A program made the position numbers and the translations under genes. Positions 15,351 through 24,388 of a stretch of 64,000 nucleotides of DNA are shown here, piece after piece. The stretch lies in assembly GCA_016841745.1 (NCBI GenBank), contig JAENYO010000008.1, forward strand, positions 62,001-126,000. The letters run 5' to 3'. The notes beneath the pieces are model-generated. The model was not told the origin of the DNA. It did not search any database and worked only from the letters and a program-made list of their open reading frames with translations. Numbering within the stretch: the stretch's first letter is position 1; every line of letters begins with the position of its first letter. The DNA is from Acetomicrobium hydrogeniformans. Lineage in GTDB: Bacteria > Synergistota > Synergistia > Synergistales > JAFGMB01.

Positions 15351-16052
15351 ATGCCTTGCAGAGTTCATCTTCTGGCTTTTACGCCCCAACCTGACAGAAC
15401 CGTTGCTGCAGCTGCAAGATTGTGCTACAGTTCGGTTTCTGCATCAGAACTTCTTGAAGAGACTAAAGACCAGGATATTTCAAAATTCATCAGCGGATTG
15501 CGAAGAAGTGGCCATTTATCGACTTTTGAACATGTTTCCTTTACTTTCTCTATTGACGGGATAAGCAGGATCTGTTCCCATCAGCTTGTCAGACATAGGA
15601 TGGCAAGCTATAGTCAACAGAGTCAACGTTATGTTTCAATGGACAATCCGGAATACGTAATGCCACATAGTATTGCTTCCAACCCCAATGCAAAAGAAGA
15701 TTTTAATGAATATTGCAATAAGGCCCATGAACTTTATCTGGACCTGATTGCGCAGGGGATTCCAAAGGAAGACGCCCGATATGTACTTCCTCATGGTTGG
15801 CAAACGCGAATTACTGTAACCATGAATGCCAGAGAATTACATCATTTCTTTGCATTACGTACCTGCAGGAGAGCCCAGTGGGAGATACAGGAACTTGCAC
15901 GGAGTATGCTGCGGGAGGTTAGGACTGTGGCTCCACTTATTTTCGCCCAGACTGGACCTTCCTGCATAACTGAAGGCAAATGCAGGGAAACACATTCCTG
16001 TGGCAATCCATTCAGAAATATTGAGGAACTTATTAATGAAAAAAATGTATAG
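15351..16052 (+). CDS. thyX: Flavin-dependent thymidylate synthase ThyX
   Basis: ThyX makes dTMP from dUMP using methylene-tetrahydrofolate and FAD, with NAD(P)H as reductant. The defining motif RHRMASYSQQSQRY (about residues 81-94, RHRxxSxxxxSxR) is present, preceded by HLSTFEHVSFTF. The 233-residue length is typical. I chose the ATG at 15351 with ribosome site GAGAGGTG. Its end overlaps the next gene by 17 bases. Confidence 0.96.
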   Translation: MPCRVHLLAFTPQPDRTVAAAARLCYSSVSASELLEETKDQDISKFISGLRRSGHLSTFEHVSFTFSIDGISRICSHQLVRHRMASYSQQSQRYVSMDNPEYVMPHSIASNPNAKEDFNEYCNKAHELYLDLIAQGIPKEDARYVLPHGWQTRITVTMNARELHHFFALRTCRRAQWEIQELARSMLREVRTVAPLIFAQTGPSCITEGKCRETHSCGNPFRNIEELINEKNV

Positions 16053-16965
16053 AATACGTGCATTTCTGAACACTCTGATCTCTTCCATCCTGATATTTTT
16101 ACAATCAGTAGAAAAGATTCCAATCGGAGGGCAGGCTGTTATAGAAGGAGTACTGATGAAAGGACCCTCAAGGTGGGGTCTCTCTGTCAGGAAACCAACA
16201 GGGGAGATATGGTCAGAACACTGGACAACCAGGTCGTGGACGTCCATGTATCCATGGAAAGCTCCAGTGATAAGAGGAGTAGTAACTATGGTGGAAATGA
16301 TGACAGTCGGGATAAGGGCTTTGAACAGGTCTGCTGAGCTTTACCTTGGAGAGGAAGAGAAGATAACCTTCTGGGAAATGTTATTATCCGTTGTTATAGC
16401 TGTTGTCGCAGTAGTTGGACTCTTTATTGCTTTTCCTGTCTGGATTTCTGAATTTCTGGCAAGGACGTATGAATTGTCACCAATCGCGCAAAATCTACTT
16501 GAGGGAGTCATGAGAGGGCTTGTCTTTATCCTCTATGTTGCCATAATCGGTTTGTGGAAAGATATCAGGGAAGTGTTTCGATATCACGGAGCAGAACATA
16601 AAACTATCAATGCCTTTGAAGATGGAGCAGCAATGAATTCTTCCTCTGTAATAAGGTATTCCCGGATCCATCCAAGGTGTGGAACTTCATTTCTTTTAGT
16701 AGTTGTAGCTGTGAGTATAATCGTTTTCTCGGTTGTGGCGCAGGGTTCACTATTATGGAAAGCCCTAACAAGGGTTTTACTCCTTCCCCTGGTGATTGGT
16801 ATATCATATGAGTTTATAAGATTTTCTTCCAGGTCGAATTCCTGGGGCAGATACCTTATTTTCCCCGCACTTTCCCTTCAATATCTGACCACCCGGGAAC
16901 CGGACCTGCAGCAGATTGAAGTTGCACTCTCTTCTCTCGAATCTGCCCTTGACCGGAAACTTTAG
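16036..16965 (+). CDS. YqhQ-like membrane protein (DUF1385)
   Basis: This 309-residue protein matches the DUF1385/YqhQ family, found next to prfA/prmC in several phyla and of unknown biochemical function. The hallmarks are [15 protein letters not shown] near the N terminus, a central pair of hydrophobic segments (about residues 110-140 and 160-180), [15 protein letters not shown], and [14 protein letters not shown]. Two more hydrophobic segments follow. I chose the ATG at 16036, inside the thyX 3' end, because GAGGA lies about nine bases upstream. The histidines and cysteine in the conserved motifs suggest a metal site, but that is inference. Confidence 0.88.
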   Translation: MKKMYRIRAFLNTLISSILIFLQSVEKIPIGGQAVIEGVLMKGPSRWGLSVRKPTGEIWSEHWTTRSWTSMYPWKAPVIRGVVTMVEMMTVGIRALNRSAELYLGEEEKITFWEMLLSVVIAVVAVVGLFIAFPVWISEFLARTYELSPIAQNLLEGVMRGLVFILYVAIIGLWKDIREVFRYHGAEHKTINAFEDGAAMNSSSVIRYSRIHPRCGTSFLLVVVAVSIIVFSVVAQGSLLWKALTRVLLLPLVIGISYEFIRFSSRSNSWGRYLIFPALSLQYLTTREPDLQQIEVALSSLESALDRKL

Positions 16966-16988
16966 AACAATGTATAGGAGTGGAATCA

Positions 16989-18068
16989 ATGGACTTTTCG
17001 AGTAAACTGGACCAGATCGTGATCAGTTTCCAGGAACTGGAAGCCAAGATGGGTGACCCCGCAGTAGCTTCAGATCCCAGGGCTCTGCATAAACTTGCTA
17101 AAGAACATTCTGATCTCTCAGAAATAGTTAGAACCTACCGGGAATATAAAAAGATAAAGAATTCTATTGATGAGGCGATGGAACTTCTGTCATCAGGTGA
17201 CAGGGAAATGATAGAGCTAGCCCACGAAGAAATAGCTGAGAAAGAACCTCTTCTTCAAAAATATGGGGAAGAACTTCAACTTCTGCTTATCCCCAAGGAC
17301 CCCAATGATGACAAAAGCGTCATTGTTGAGATCCGTGGTGGTGCTGGTGGAGAAGAAGCGGCACTTTTTGCAGCAAATCTTTTTAGAATGTATGGACGAT
17401 TTGCCGAAAGGCAGAGGTGGCATGTGGAGATCATGAGTTCAAACATCACCGGAATTGGCGGATACAAGGAGATTGCATTCCGTGTTGATGGTAAAGGAGC
17501 ATACAGCCAGCTTAAATATGAAAGCGGTGTTCACAGGGTCCAGAGGGTCCCGGTCACTGAATCGGGCGGGAGGATCCATACTTCTACAGCAACCGTAGCA
17601 GTACTCCCCGAAGCTGAAGATGTTGATGTCGAGGTACGAAGCGAAGACCTCAAGATCGATACGTATCGTGCCAGTGGTGCCGGAGGTCAGCATGTTAATA
17701 TGACCGATTCCGCCGTAAGGATAACTCATATGCCGACAGGGATTGTTGTGACCTGTCAGGATGAAAGGTCTCAGATTAAAAACAGGGCTAAAGCAATGAA
17801 ACTTTTACGGACAAAGCTTTATGATATGGAACTTTCCAGGATGCATGATGAACAGGCTCAAGAACGAAGGGGTCAGATAGGGACGGGTGACAGGTCCGAA
17901 CGTATCCGTACCTATAACTATCCGCAGAACAGGATAACAGACCACAGAATAGGGCTTACTCTTTATAAACTGGATTCTTATCTAGATGGGGATCTTTATG
18001 AAATGATAGAAGCTCTTGTTGTTGCAGATCAGACTGAGAGGTTGAAAATGCTTGAAGCAAAACAGTAG
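16989..18068 (+). CDS. prfA: Peptide chain release factor 1
   Basis: RF1 ends translation at UAA and UAG. The 359-residue protein has the stop-codon-reading PVT motif (about residue 187, in [12 protein letters not shown]) and the universal GGQ motif near residue 232 (GAGGQHVN), whose glutamine triggers peptide release. The PxT motif and length fit RF1 rather than RF2. The ATG at 16989 is eight bases from AGGAG. It overlaps prmC by 17 bases; PrmC methylates the GGQ glutamine, a common pairing. Confidence 0.97.
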   Translation: MDFSSKLDQIVISFQELEAKMGDPAVASDPRALHKLAKEHSDLSEIVRTYREYKKIKNSIDEAMELLSSGDREMIELAHEEIAEKEPLLQKYGEELQLLLIPKDPNDDKSVIVEIRGGAGGEEAALFAANLFRMYGRFAERQRWHVEIMSSNITGIGGYKEIAFRVDGKGAYSQLKYESGVHRVQRVPVTESGGRIHTSTATVAVLPEAEDVDVEVRSEDLKIDTYRASGAGGQHVNMTDSAVRITHMPTGIVVTCQDERSQIKNRAKAMKLLRTKLYDMELSRMHDEQAQERRGQIGTGDRSERIRTYNYPQNRITDHRIGLTLYKLDSYLDGDLYEMIEALVVADQTERLKMLEAKQ

Positions 18069-18912
18069 ACTTGATTTTGCACAAGCAAGATCTCTTATCA
18101 TTGGAGAACTCTCGTCTGCAGGAATAACCAATCCATTACTGGAGGCTGACATGATACTGTCAAGCCTCCTCTGCGTCACAAGGGCCTATTTATATACGCA
18201 CCCTGAGAAGATACTCCCTGGCACGTTCCAGCGGTCTCTTTCTGGAATACTTTCCAGAAGGAAACAGAGGGAACCGCTCCAGTATATTCTTGGATTTACT
18301 GAATTCTACGGATATAGGATTTCCGTTGGTCATGGATGTCTGATCCCAAGACCTGAGACTGAGCTTCTTGTTGAATATGCCCTTGAAAAACTTGGTGGAG
18401 ATTATTTCCTTGACTGGGGAACAGGCTCAGGTTGTATCTCTGTTGCCATGTTGAAGGAGAAAACATCTGCTTCATGTATGTCTGTGGATATGAGCTCCCT
18501 GGCTTTATCCTGGGCATGGAAAAATATGAAATCACATTGTCTTATTGACCGCTGTCTCCTATGGCATAGTAGCAGTCTTCAGGATATGCCTGTGGAGGAT
18601 TTATCCCTTGATCTTATAGTAAGTAATCCGCCCTATGTTAAAAGCGATGTCATAGAGGATCTCATGCCTGAGGTGCAGATCTTTGAGCCCCGAATAGCCC
18701 TTGACGGTGGGCATGACGGGCTTTCCCTATGTTTTCAACTCCTCGGATGGTGTGCCAGAAAACTTAAAAGAGATGCCTATGTACTTGTTGAAATTGGTGG
18801 TCCTGATCAGGCAGAAATACTCAAAAACCATCAATTCCCAGGGTTATATCTTGAGGATATAATTAATGATCTCTCAAATATACCTCGCATGCTTTCCTGG
18901 CGTCGTGTATAA
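18052..18912 (+). CDS. prmC: Release factor glutamine methyltransferase PrmC
   Basis: PrmC transfers a methyl group from S-adenosylmethionine to the glutamine of the RF1/RF2 GGQ motif. Seen are an N-terminal helical domain, the substrate motif PLQYILG, the SAM-binding [11 protein letters not shown] and the catalytic NPPY (N192, [10 protein letters not shown]). It is 286 codons long. The start is probably the TTG at 18052, inside prfA, with GAGAGG about ten bases upstream. Confidence 0.94.
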   Translation: MKQNSRLDFAQARSLIIGELSSAGITNPLLEADMILSSLLCVTRAYLYTHPEKILPGTFQRSLSGILSRRKQREPLQYILGFTEFYGYRISVGHGCLIPRPETELLVEYALEKLGGDYFLDWGTGSGCISVAMLKEKTSASCMSVDMSSLALSWAWKNMKSHCLIDRCLLWHSSSLQDMPVEDLSLDLIVSNPPYVKSDVIEDLMPEVQIFEPRIALDGGHDGLSLCFQLLGWCARKLKRDAYVLVEIGGPDQAEILKNHQFPGLYLEDIINDLSNIPRMLSWRRV

Positions 18913-18984
18913 TTTTTCTATGTCATTAATGTGGAATAAACGTTATAAGCGCTATTTCTTAATCTTTAAGGAGGAAAACAAATA

Positions 18985-20172
18985 ATGGAAAGAAGAGAGC
19001 TCGTAATCATCGGGGCTGGTCCCGCCGGCCTTACTGCTGCTATCTATGGGAGAAGAGCTGGACTTGATGTTCTTCTGCTGGAGAAAGGTGTTCCTGGTGG
19101 GCAGATTAACATGACCGATGAGATTGAGAACTGGCCTGGAGTCAAACATGCAACTGGATCAGAACTTGGATTGATGTTCCGTGAGCATGCTGAGAAGTTC
19201 AACACTGAATTTCGTGACTGCACTGTTGAAAAAATAGAAGTTAGAGACGACATGAGGATAGTGATTACGGATAAAGGCGAAATAGAAGCTGAGGCGGTTA
19301 TAATCGCAAGTGGTGCTTATTTCAGGAAACTTGGCTGTAAGGGAGAAGAAGAACACATCGGTGCCGGTGTCAGTTATTGTGCCGTTTGTGATGGAGCATT
19401 CTTTGAAGATCTTGAGATCGCTGTTGTAGGTGGGGGTAATACTGCAGTTGAAGAGGCTGTGTACCTTACAAACTTTGCATCCAAGGTTTACATAATCCAT
19501 CGCAGGGATGAATTCAGGGCGGACAGGGCAGCAGTAGGAAGAGCATTGTCCAATCCCAGGATTGAGCCTATATGGAATACGGTTTTAGAGGAGATAGCCG
19601 GAGATGGTATGGTTGAAAAACTGGTCATAAAAAATGTGAAAACAGGAGAGATCTCAGATCTTCCAGTATCTGGTGTCTTCATGTTCGTAGGTCAGGCTCC
19701 TTATGACGAGTTCTTCAAGGGAGTTGTCGAATGTGCCAGAGGTGGCTGGGTTGTCACAAATGAAGATATGGAAACCTCGATTGAGGGAATATATGCTGCT
19801 GGAGATGTAAGAAACAAGCATCTTCGTCAGGTTGTGACTGCTTCTGCTGATGGTGCCATAGCTGCAATGACCGCTTCTGCTTTTATAAACGAACAGGTAC
19901 ACCTAAGGTCCACTCTCCTGGACCCGGAAAAAGTACTCGCATTCTTTTATTCATCAATAGAGGAGACGCAGGTACAAATCTCCAATACGGTTGAATCTTT
20001 TTCTAAAGAACATTCTGCCGGGATAGTCCTTATTGATGGATACAGGAATTCCAGAATGGTAAATAAACTCGGTATACTTGAAATGCCTATTCTGGTAGAA
20101 CTGCAAAAGGGTAAAATAGCCCGTAGTGAAATTGTTTCTTCTACCACAGATATAGCCGGGTTTCTTGCATAG
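18985..20172 (+). CDS. trxB: Thioredoxin reductase fused to a cysteine-less thioredoxin-like domain
   Basis: Residues 1-305 are a complete NADPH-thioredoxin reductase, with an FAD site GAGPAG (10-15), redox pair CAVC (132-135), NADPH site GGGNTAVEEA (149-158), HRRDEFRA and a second FAD motif YAAGDVRNKHLRQV. Residues from about 312 to 395 add a thioredoxin-like fold: VLAFFYS aligns with the strand before the usual WCGPC, and GILEMPILVELQKGK matches the cis-proline segment. The CxxC is replaced by a cysteine-free stretch (SSIEET). The appended domain therefore cannot do disulfide exchange itself. Ordinary TrxB is about 310 residues. The ribosome site GGAGG is clear. Confidence 0.92.
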   Translation: MERRELVIIGAGPAGLTAAIYGRRAGLDVLLLEKGVPGGQINMTDEIENWPGVKHATGSELGLMFREHAEKFNTEFRDCTVEKIEVRDDMRIVITDKGEIEAEAVIIASGAYFRKLGCKGEEEHIGAGVSYCAVCDGAFFEDLEIAVVGGGNTAVEEAVYLTNFASKVYIIHRRDEFRADRAAVGRALSNPRIEPIWNTVLEEIAGDGMVEKLVIKNVKTGEISDLPVSGVFMFVGQAPYDEFFKGVVECARGGWVVTNEDMETSIEGIYAAGDVRNKHLRQVVTASADGAIAAMTASAFINEQVHLRSTLLDPEKVLAFFYSSIEETQVQISNTVESFSKEHSAGIVLIDGYRNSRMVNKLGILEMPILVELQKGKIARSEIVSSTTDIAGFLA

Positions 20173-20252
20173 ATATTAATCATTCTGAATATCCGGGGTA
20201 GGTAGTTATCTTCTTGTACCTGCCCCTTTCTAATACCTTGGGGGGATTAAAC

Positions 20253-21185
20253 ATGATCGTAACCGTAACTCTTAATCCTGCTGTTGACGAAGAATTTGTT
20301 GTATCAGATTTCCGACCGGGGGGATGGTTCAGATCTAGAAATGCCAACCGCTCTCCAGGAGGAAAGGGTATTAATGTTTCCCTACTTCTCAGCCAGCTTG
20401 GTTATGAGACAGCTGCAATGGGATTCCTTGCCGGTTTTAATGGCGGATATATTCGAGATATTCTTCGTAAGGCGCGCATAACGACGAACTTTGTCCACGT
20501 GAAGGGGGAAACCCGTACAAACGTTTACATAGTTGATGAAACAGGCAAAATGGAAACTGGATTATCAGAGCCTGGTCCTTATGTTCCCGATGAAGCCTAT
20601 GAACGTTTTATGAAGAATTACGAGAGGATGCTTAAACGTGCAAGGCTTGTACTTCTTGGAGGATCACTCCCTCCTGGAGTTCCTCAGGATGCTTATGCGT
20701 CATTGATTGAACGTGCAAAGAATATTGGTGTGCCTGTATGGATAGATGCAGCAGGGGCACCTTTGATGTCTGGTCTTGGTGCGGTTCCAAATCTTGCAAA
20801 AATTGATCACAGGTTTATGTCTAAAGTTTCAGGAATCTCTCTTACTTCGCTCGATAATCTCATAGAGGTGTTAACAGGGCTTCATGATCAGGGAATTGAG
20901 TGGTCTATTACCTCTTATCATACGTATGGTGATGTTTTCTTCACACCAGAGGGTATCTATCTTGCTACTGCAAGCAGAAAAGGTGTAGTATCCCTTTTTG
21001 GCGCCAGTGATGCCCTGATTGCAGGGATGGTAGTGGCCAGGGAAGAAAATATGTCCGTTGAAGAAACCATACGTTTCTCCCTTGCCTGTGCGTGGGAAGA
21101 TGCTTCCCATGTCGAAAAGGGTATTGGTAGTCGTGAGGCCGTAGAAGACAAAATGGCGCGAGTGCAGATTGAAAAACTCGGATAG
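20253..21185 (+). CDS. PfkB-family sugar kinase, 1-phosphofructokinase type
   Basis: This 310-residue kinase resembles 1-phosphofructokinase and tagatose-6-phosphate kinase. The start TVTLNPAVDEEF and the PfkB signature SPGGKGINVSLLLSQLG are clear. The C-terminal anion-hole motif reads GASDALIAG instead of the common GAGDS, while keeping the catalytic aspartate. No PTS gene lies nearby, so the substrate is uncertain; fructose-1-phosphate is only the family default. I chose the ATG at 20253 behind GGGGGGA. The gene seems to stand alone between trxB and the M48 protease. Confidence 0.85.
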   Translation: MIVTVTLNPAVDEEFVVSDFRPGGWFRSRNANRSPGGKGINVSLLLSQLGYETAAMGFLAGFNGGYIRDILRKARITTNFVHVKGETRTNVYIVDETGKMETGLSEPGPYVPDEAYERFMKNYERMLKRARLVLLGGSLPPGVPQDAYASLIERAKNIGVPVWIDAAGAPLMSGLGAVPNLAKIDHRFMSKVSGISLTSLDNLIEVLTGLHDQGIEWSITSYHTYGDVFFTPEGIYLATASRKGVVSLFGASDALIAGMVVAREENMSVEETIRFSLACAWEDASHVEKGIGSREAVEDKMARVQIEKLG

Positions 21186-21282
21186 GTATGATCCAGTAAT
21201 CTTTTTTTATAATAAATGTTACAAGCAAAGTGCTCTCACTGGGTCTGCCTGATCGTCCAGATGGGACAGGAAAGAGAAACTT

Positions 21283-22368
21283 ATGTTGAAAAAACTGGTT
21301 CTACTCCTTTGGGTGTTTTTCCTTTTGGTTTGTCATACCGATGTTGCATTTTCAAAAGCCTCGAATACTGATACCGAAGAAATCAACCTTGGCAAAAAGG
21401 TTGCGATACAGGTAGAACAGCGATGGGATAGAATTACTGATCCTGCTAAGATTGCGAGACTGAACATGTTACTGCGGAGGCTTATACCCTACCTGAATAG
21501 AGATCTTCCTTATGAGATTCGTCTGATCAGGGAAGATTCTCCCAATGCCTTTTCACTTCCGGGTGGAATCATTTTCATTACTACAGGAATGATTGATTTT
21601 ACACACAGTGATTCCGAGATCGCGGCTATCTTAGCTCATGAACTTATCCATGCAGATAGGAAGCATGTAATGATACAGATAGCAAGGAACCAAAAAATAT
21701 CACTGGTTGCTATTGCTGTAATGGTCGCGTCAAAAGGACAGACCCTGCCTTTGATTCTGGCCAATGTCGCCCAGATAACCATGGCAAATTCATATTCAAG
21801 GGACCTTGAAAAAGAAGCCGATATTGAAGGTTTAAATTTACTTGCTGCTTCTGATTTTCCCCCTTCTGCTATGATTACTGTTATGGAGGGTCTTTCAGAA
21901 GAACAACTGAAACATCCATACGTTGACCCGGGTATCTATCTTGACCATCCTGAGATATCTGAACGAATTTCGTATCAGATATCTCATATCAGGCATCAGG
22001 GCTGGCCATTGGAACGCAAGTGGCCTCTTAATGCCCTTAGATCCAAGATCATATTTGATAAGGACCATATTTCCCTTTTTATTGATTCCACAGAGATCCT
22101 TAGAGGATCGGCTGATATGGAATCTGAATCCCTGTTCAATGAAATCTCATTGAAACTGGAAAAGGATCTTCAACTGGAAATGGCTCCATATGATATTCAG
22201 GTTATAAAGATCTCGGAGTTCCAAAAAGCTCTTAGAGTCGGAAATTCAATTGTGTTAACTGAATCTCCTGGAAATGGTGTGTTAGATCTGAACTACATCA
22301 GGAATAAACTTATCATAGCCCTTCAGAGTGCACAAAGCATTCATCCGACAGTCGATTTTATGAAATGA
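21283..22368 (+). CDS. Secreted M48-family zinc metalloprotease
   Basis: An N-terminal signal peptide (MLKKLVLLLWVFFLLVC, then HTDVAFSKA) directs the protein across the inner membrane. The catalytic zinc motif is H119-E-L-I-H123 (AHELIH), with the third ligand at E178 (EKEADIEG). This matches the BepA/LoiP-like M48 group, which handles misfolded outer-membrane proteins in diderm bacteria. The 361-residue length includes a C-terminal region of unknown role. No TPR repeats are evident. Its presence fits a diderm cell, though M48 proteases also occur in monoderms. Confidence 0.9.
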   Translation: MLKKLVLLLWVFFLLVCHTDVAFSKASNTDTEEINLGKKVAIQVEQRWDRITDPAKIARLNMLLRRLIPYLNRDLPYEIRLIREDSPNAFSLPGGIIFITTGMIDFTHSDSEIAAILAHELIHADRKHVMIQIARNQKISLVAIAVMVASKGQTLPLILANVAQITMANSYSRDLEKEADIEGLNLLAASDFPPSAMITVMEGLSEEQLKHPYVDPGIYLDHPEISERISYQISHIRHQGWPLERKWPLNALRSKIIFDKDHISLFIDSTEILRGSADMESESLFNEISLKLEKDLQLEMAPYDIQVIKISEFQKALRVGNSIVLTESPGNGVLDLNYIRNKLIIALQSAQSIHPTVDFMK

Positions 22369-22453
22369 TCAATAAAAGCTCTTTGAGTTTCCTTAATCCT
22401 GTTTGTCAAATGTTTACTATTGAGTGCAAGAATATCAAAGGAGGCCACTGACC

Positions 22454-24388
22454 ATGTATCTTGCGTTATATCGACGTTACAGGCCGCAACGTTTCTGTGA
22501 CGTTGTGGGTCAGAGATCGGCTATATCTATTATCCAGAAAGCGGTTATGCATGAAAATATTGGTCATGCTTACCTGTTTTCTGGACCAAGAGGTTGTGGA
22601 AAGACATCTGTGGCGAGGCTTATAGCTAAAGCAGTAAACTGCACTTCGATTCAGTCAGATTCTGAACCATGCGGTTTTTGTGACAGTTGCATTTCCATAA
22701 CTAATGGTCATAACCTCGATATCATAGAAATAGATGGAGCCTCAAACAATGGTGTGGACGAAGTCAGGGAATTGAAAAGCCATGTAGCTCTATCCCCATT
22801 CTCTACAAGATATAAGGTTTATATCATTGATGAAGTTCATATGTTGTCCATTGCTGCATTTAATGCCCTTCTAAAGACGCTGGAAGAACCGCCCCAAAAT
22901 GTCATATTCATCCTTGCGACAACTGAACCATACAAGGTTCCTGTAACCATAAGGTCCCGCTGTCAGCATATCCCCTTTCATCGGATATCTGAAGGAGAAA
23001 TTCTGACCAGACTTGCATCAATTGCATCTTCAGAAGGGCTTGACGCGGAAGAAGAAGCTCTTTGGGAAATCTCCAGACAGGCCGATGGAGCCCTCAGAGA
23101 TGCTCTATCCTTTATGGAGCAGACCATAACCCTTGATAATAGAACTGTTACCCTGGAGAATGTTACAAAACTTTTAGGGGGAGCCAGTTACTCTGAACTG
23201 GAAAAACTTTTCCGTTTATTCAGAGAAGATATATCTTCAGCCTATCTTTTCATTACGGAACTCTTTTCCCGCGGAGCTTCTTCTGTAAAAGTTATAGAAG
23301 GGTTGTTCATCCTCTCGAAAAATCTGTGGATAACGAGTAATTGGGGAGCTGAATATATTGAAACTCTCAATCTTTCTAATGGTGAAAAAGTATTTCTAAG
23401 GGACGAGGCTCCTTTATGGGACAAGGTAAACCTTGTTTCTATAATGGATTTCTGCGTGGATATACTTCCCAGGGTTAGGGCAGGAATGAGGACGGATGTG
23501 CTTTCTGGTCTCATTTTCAGAAATGTTTCGACCATGTCCTTAGATACTTCTCCAGGGTCCACGCTGGCACAGTCCTTCCATGGATCTGAAGATCTGTCCT
23601 CCCTTCCTGTAAGCTCTTTACATGTGGCAAGAAAAACACATGAATCTTCAAAACCATCTTCTGATGATAAATCGAAAAAAGTTTTGATCCAGTCCAAATG
23701 TGAAGGAAATCAGAAGAAAGAACCAGAACCTTTTAATGACACTGAGCATACAATGTCGGATTCTCTGGTGAAAGAACAAGTTCATACAAATACTTCAAAA
23801 ACTCTAATACTGGAACAGAACTTATCTGATATAGATGAAATGGAATGGAAACAGATCCTGCAAATTCTGAAAAGGGGTTCTATTGCTGTCTTTTCTGCGC
23901 TTCTGTCAGCACGCGTAATAGTTGAAGGTCCCGCCCTTGTGGTAGATTTTCAGGATGGGGCAACTGCTGCGTTTAAACTCCTATGTCTCGATAGAAATGC
24001 TTACACACTTCTGGATGCATGCTCAGAGATCATAGAAGGGAAATTCGATATCATAATCTTACGTTACGGAAAGGATGAAAAACAGTTTTCTGCAACGGCA
24101 AGGCAGATCGAAGAACGTCTTTATGATACTCCGCAGGCTGGTGGTATCGAACAGGCAAGTCTCTTCCCATCCTCCGACAGTCCTGTACAAGCAGGGACCA
24201 AAGACATCGATGTTAGCGATACGGGAATGTTGGTCCACAATCAATACTCAGGAGACAACCGACTGAATAATACTGTTGCAGGTGATACCTTTAAAAATGC
24301 TGTTCAGGAAATCCTCACTTGCACTAATGGAGAACTTATCCTGCTCAAAAATGAGAATCAGGAATCTTATGAGGAAGAGGTTGAATAA
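22454..24388 (+). CDS. dnaX: DNA polymerase III subunits gamma and tau
   Basis: DnaX is the ATPase of the clamp loader. The roughly 644-residue protein has Walker A GPRGCGKT (about 44-51), zinc cysteines C63, C73, C76 and C79, Walker B region IDEVHML and sensor TTEPYKVPVTIRSRC. A low-complexity linker (from about 390) leads to a divergent C-terminal tau region. I chose the ATG at 22454, nine bases from AAAGGAGG. A run of six A at 23675-23680 lies at codons 408-409, in the linker; slippage in either direction leads to an early stop and would give a gamma-like product. Its stop shares a base with the dnaE start (TAATG). Confidence 0.94.
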   Translation: MYLALYRRYRPQRFCDVVGQRSAISIIQKAVMHENIGHAYLFSGPRGCGKTSVARLIAKAVNCTSIQSDSEPCGFCDSCISITNGHNLDIIEIDGASNNGVDEVRELKSHVALSPFSTRYKVYIIDEVHMLSIAAFNALLKTLEEPPQNVIFILATTEPYKVPVTIRSRCQHIPFHRISEGEILTRLASIASSEGLDAEEEALWEISRQADGALRDALSFMEQTITLDNRTVTLENVTKLLGGASYSELEKLFRLFREDISSAYLFITELFSRGASSVKVIEGLFILSKNLWITSNWGAEYIETLNLSNGEKVFLRDEAPLWDKVNLVSIMDFCVDILPRVRAGMRTDVLSGLIFRNVSTMSLDTSPGSTLAQSFHGSEDLSSLPVSSLHVARKTHESSKPSSDDKSKKVLIQSKCEGNQKKEPEPFNDTEHTMSDSLVKEQVHTNTSKTLILEQNLSDIDEMEWKQILQILKRGSIAVFSALLSARVIVEGPALVVDFQDGATAAFKLLCLDRNAYTLLDACSEIIEGKFDIIILRYGKDEKQFSATARQIEERLYDTPQAGGIEQASLFPSSDSPVQAGTKDIDVSDTGMLVHNQYSGDNRLNNTVAGDTFKNAVQEILTCTNGELILLKNENQESYEEEVE

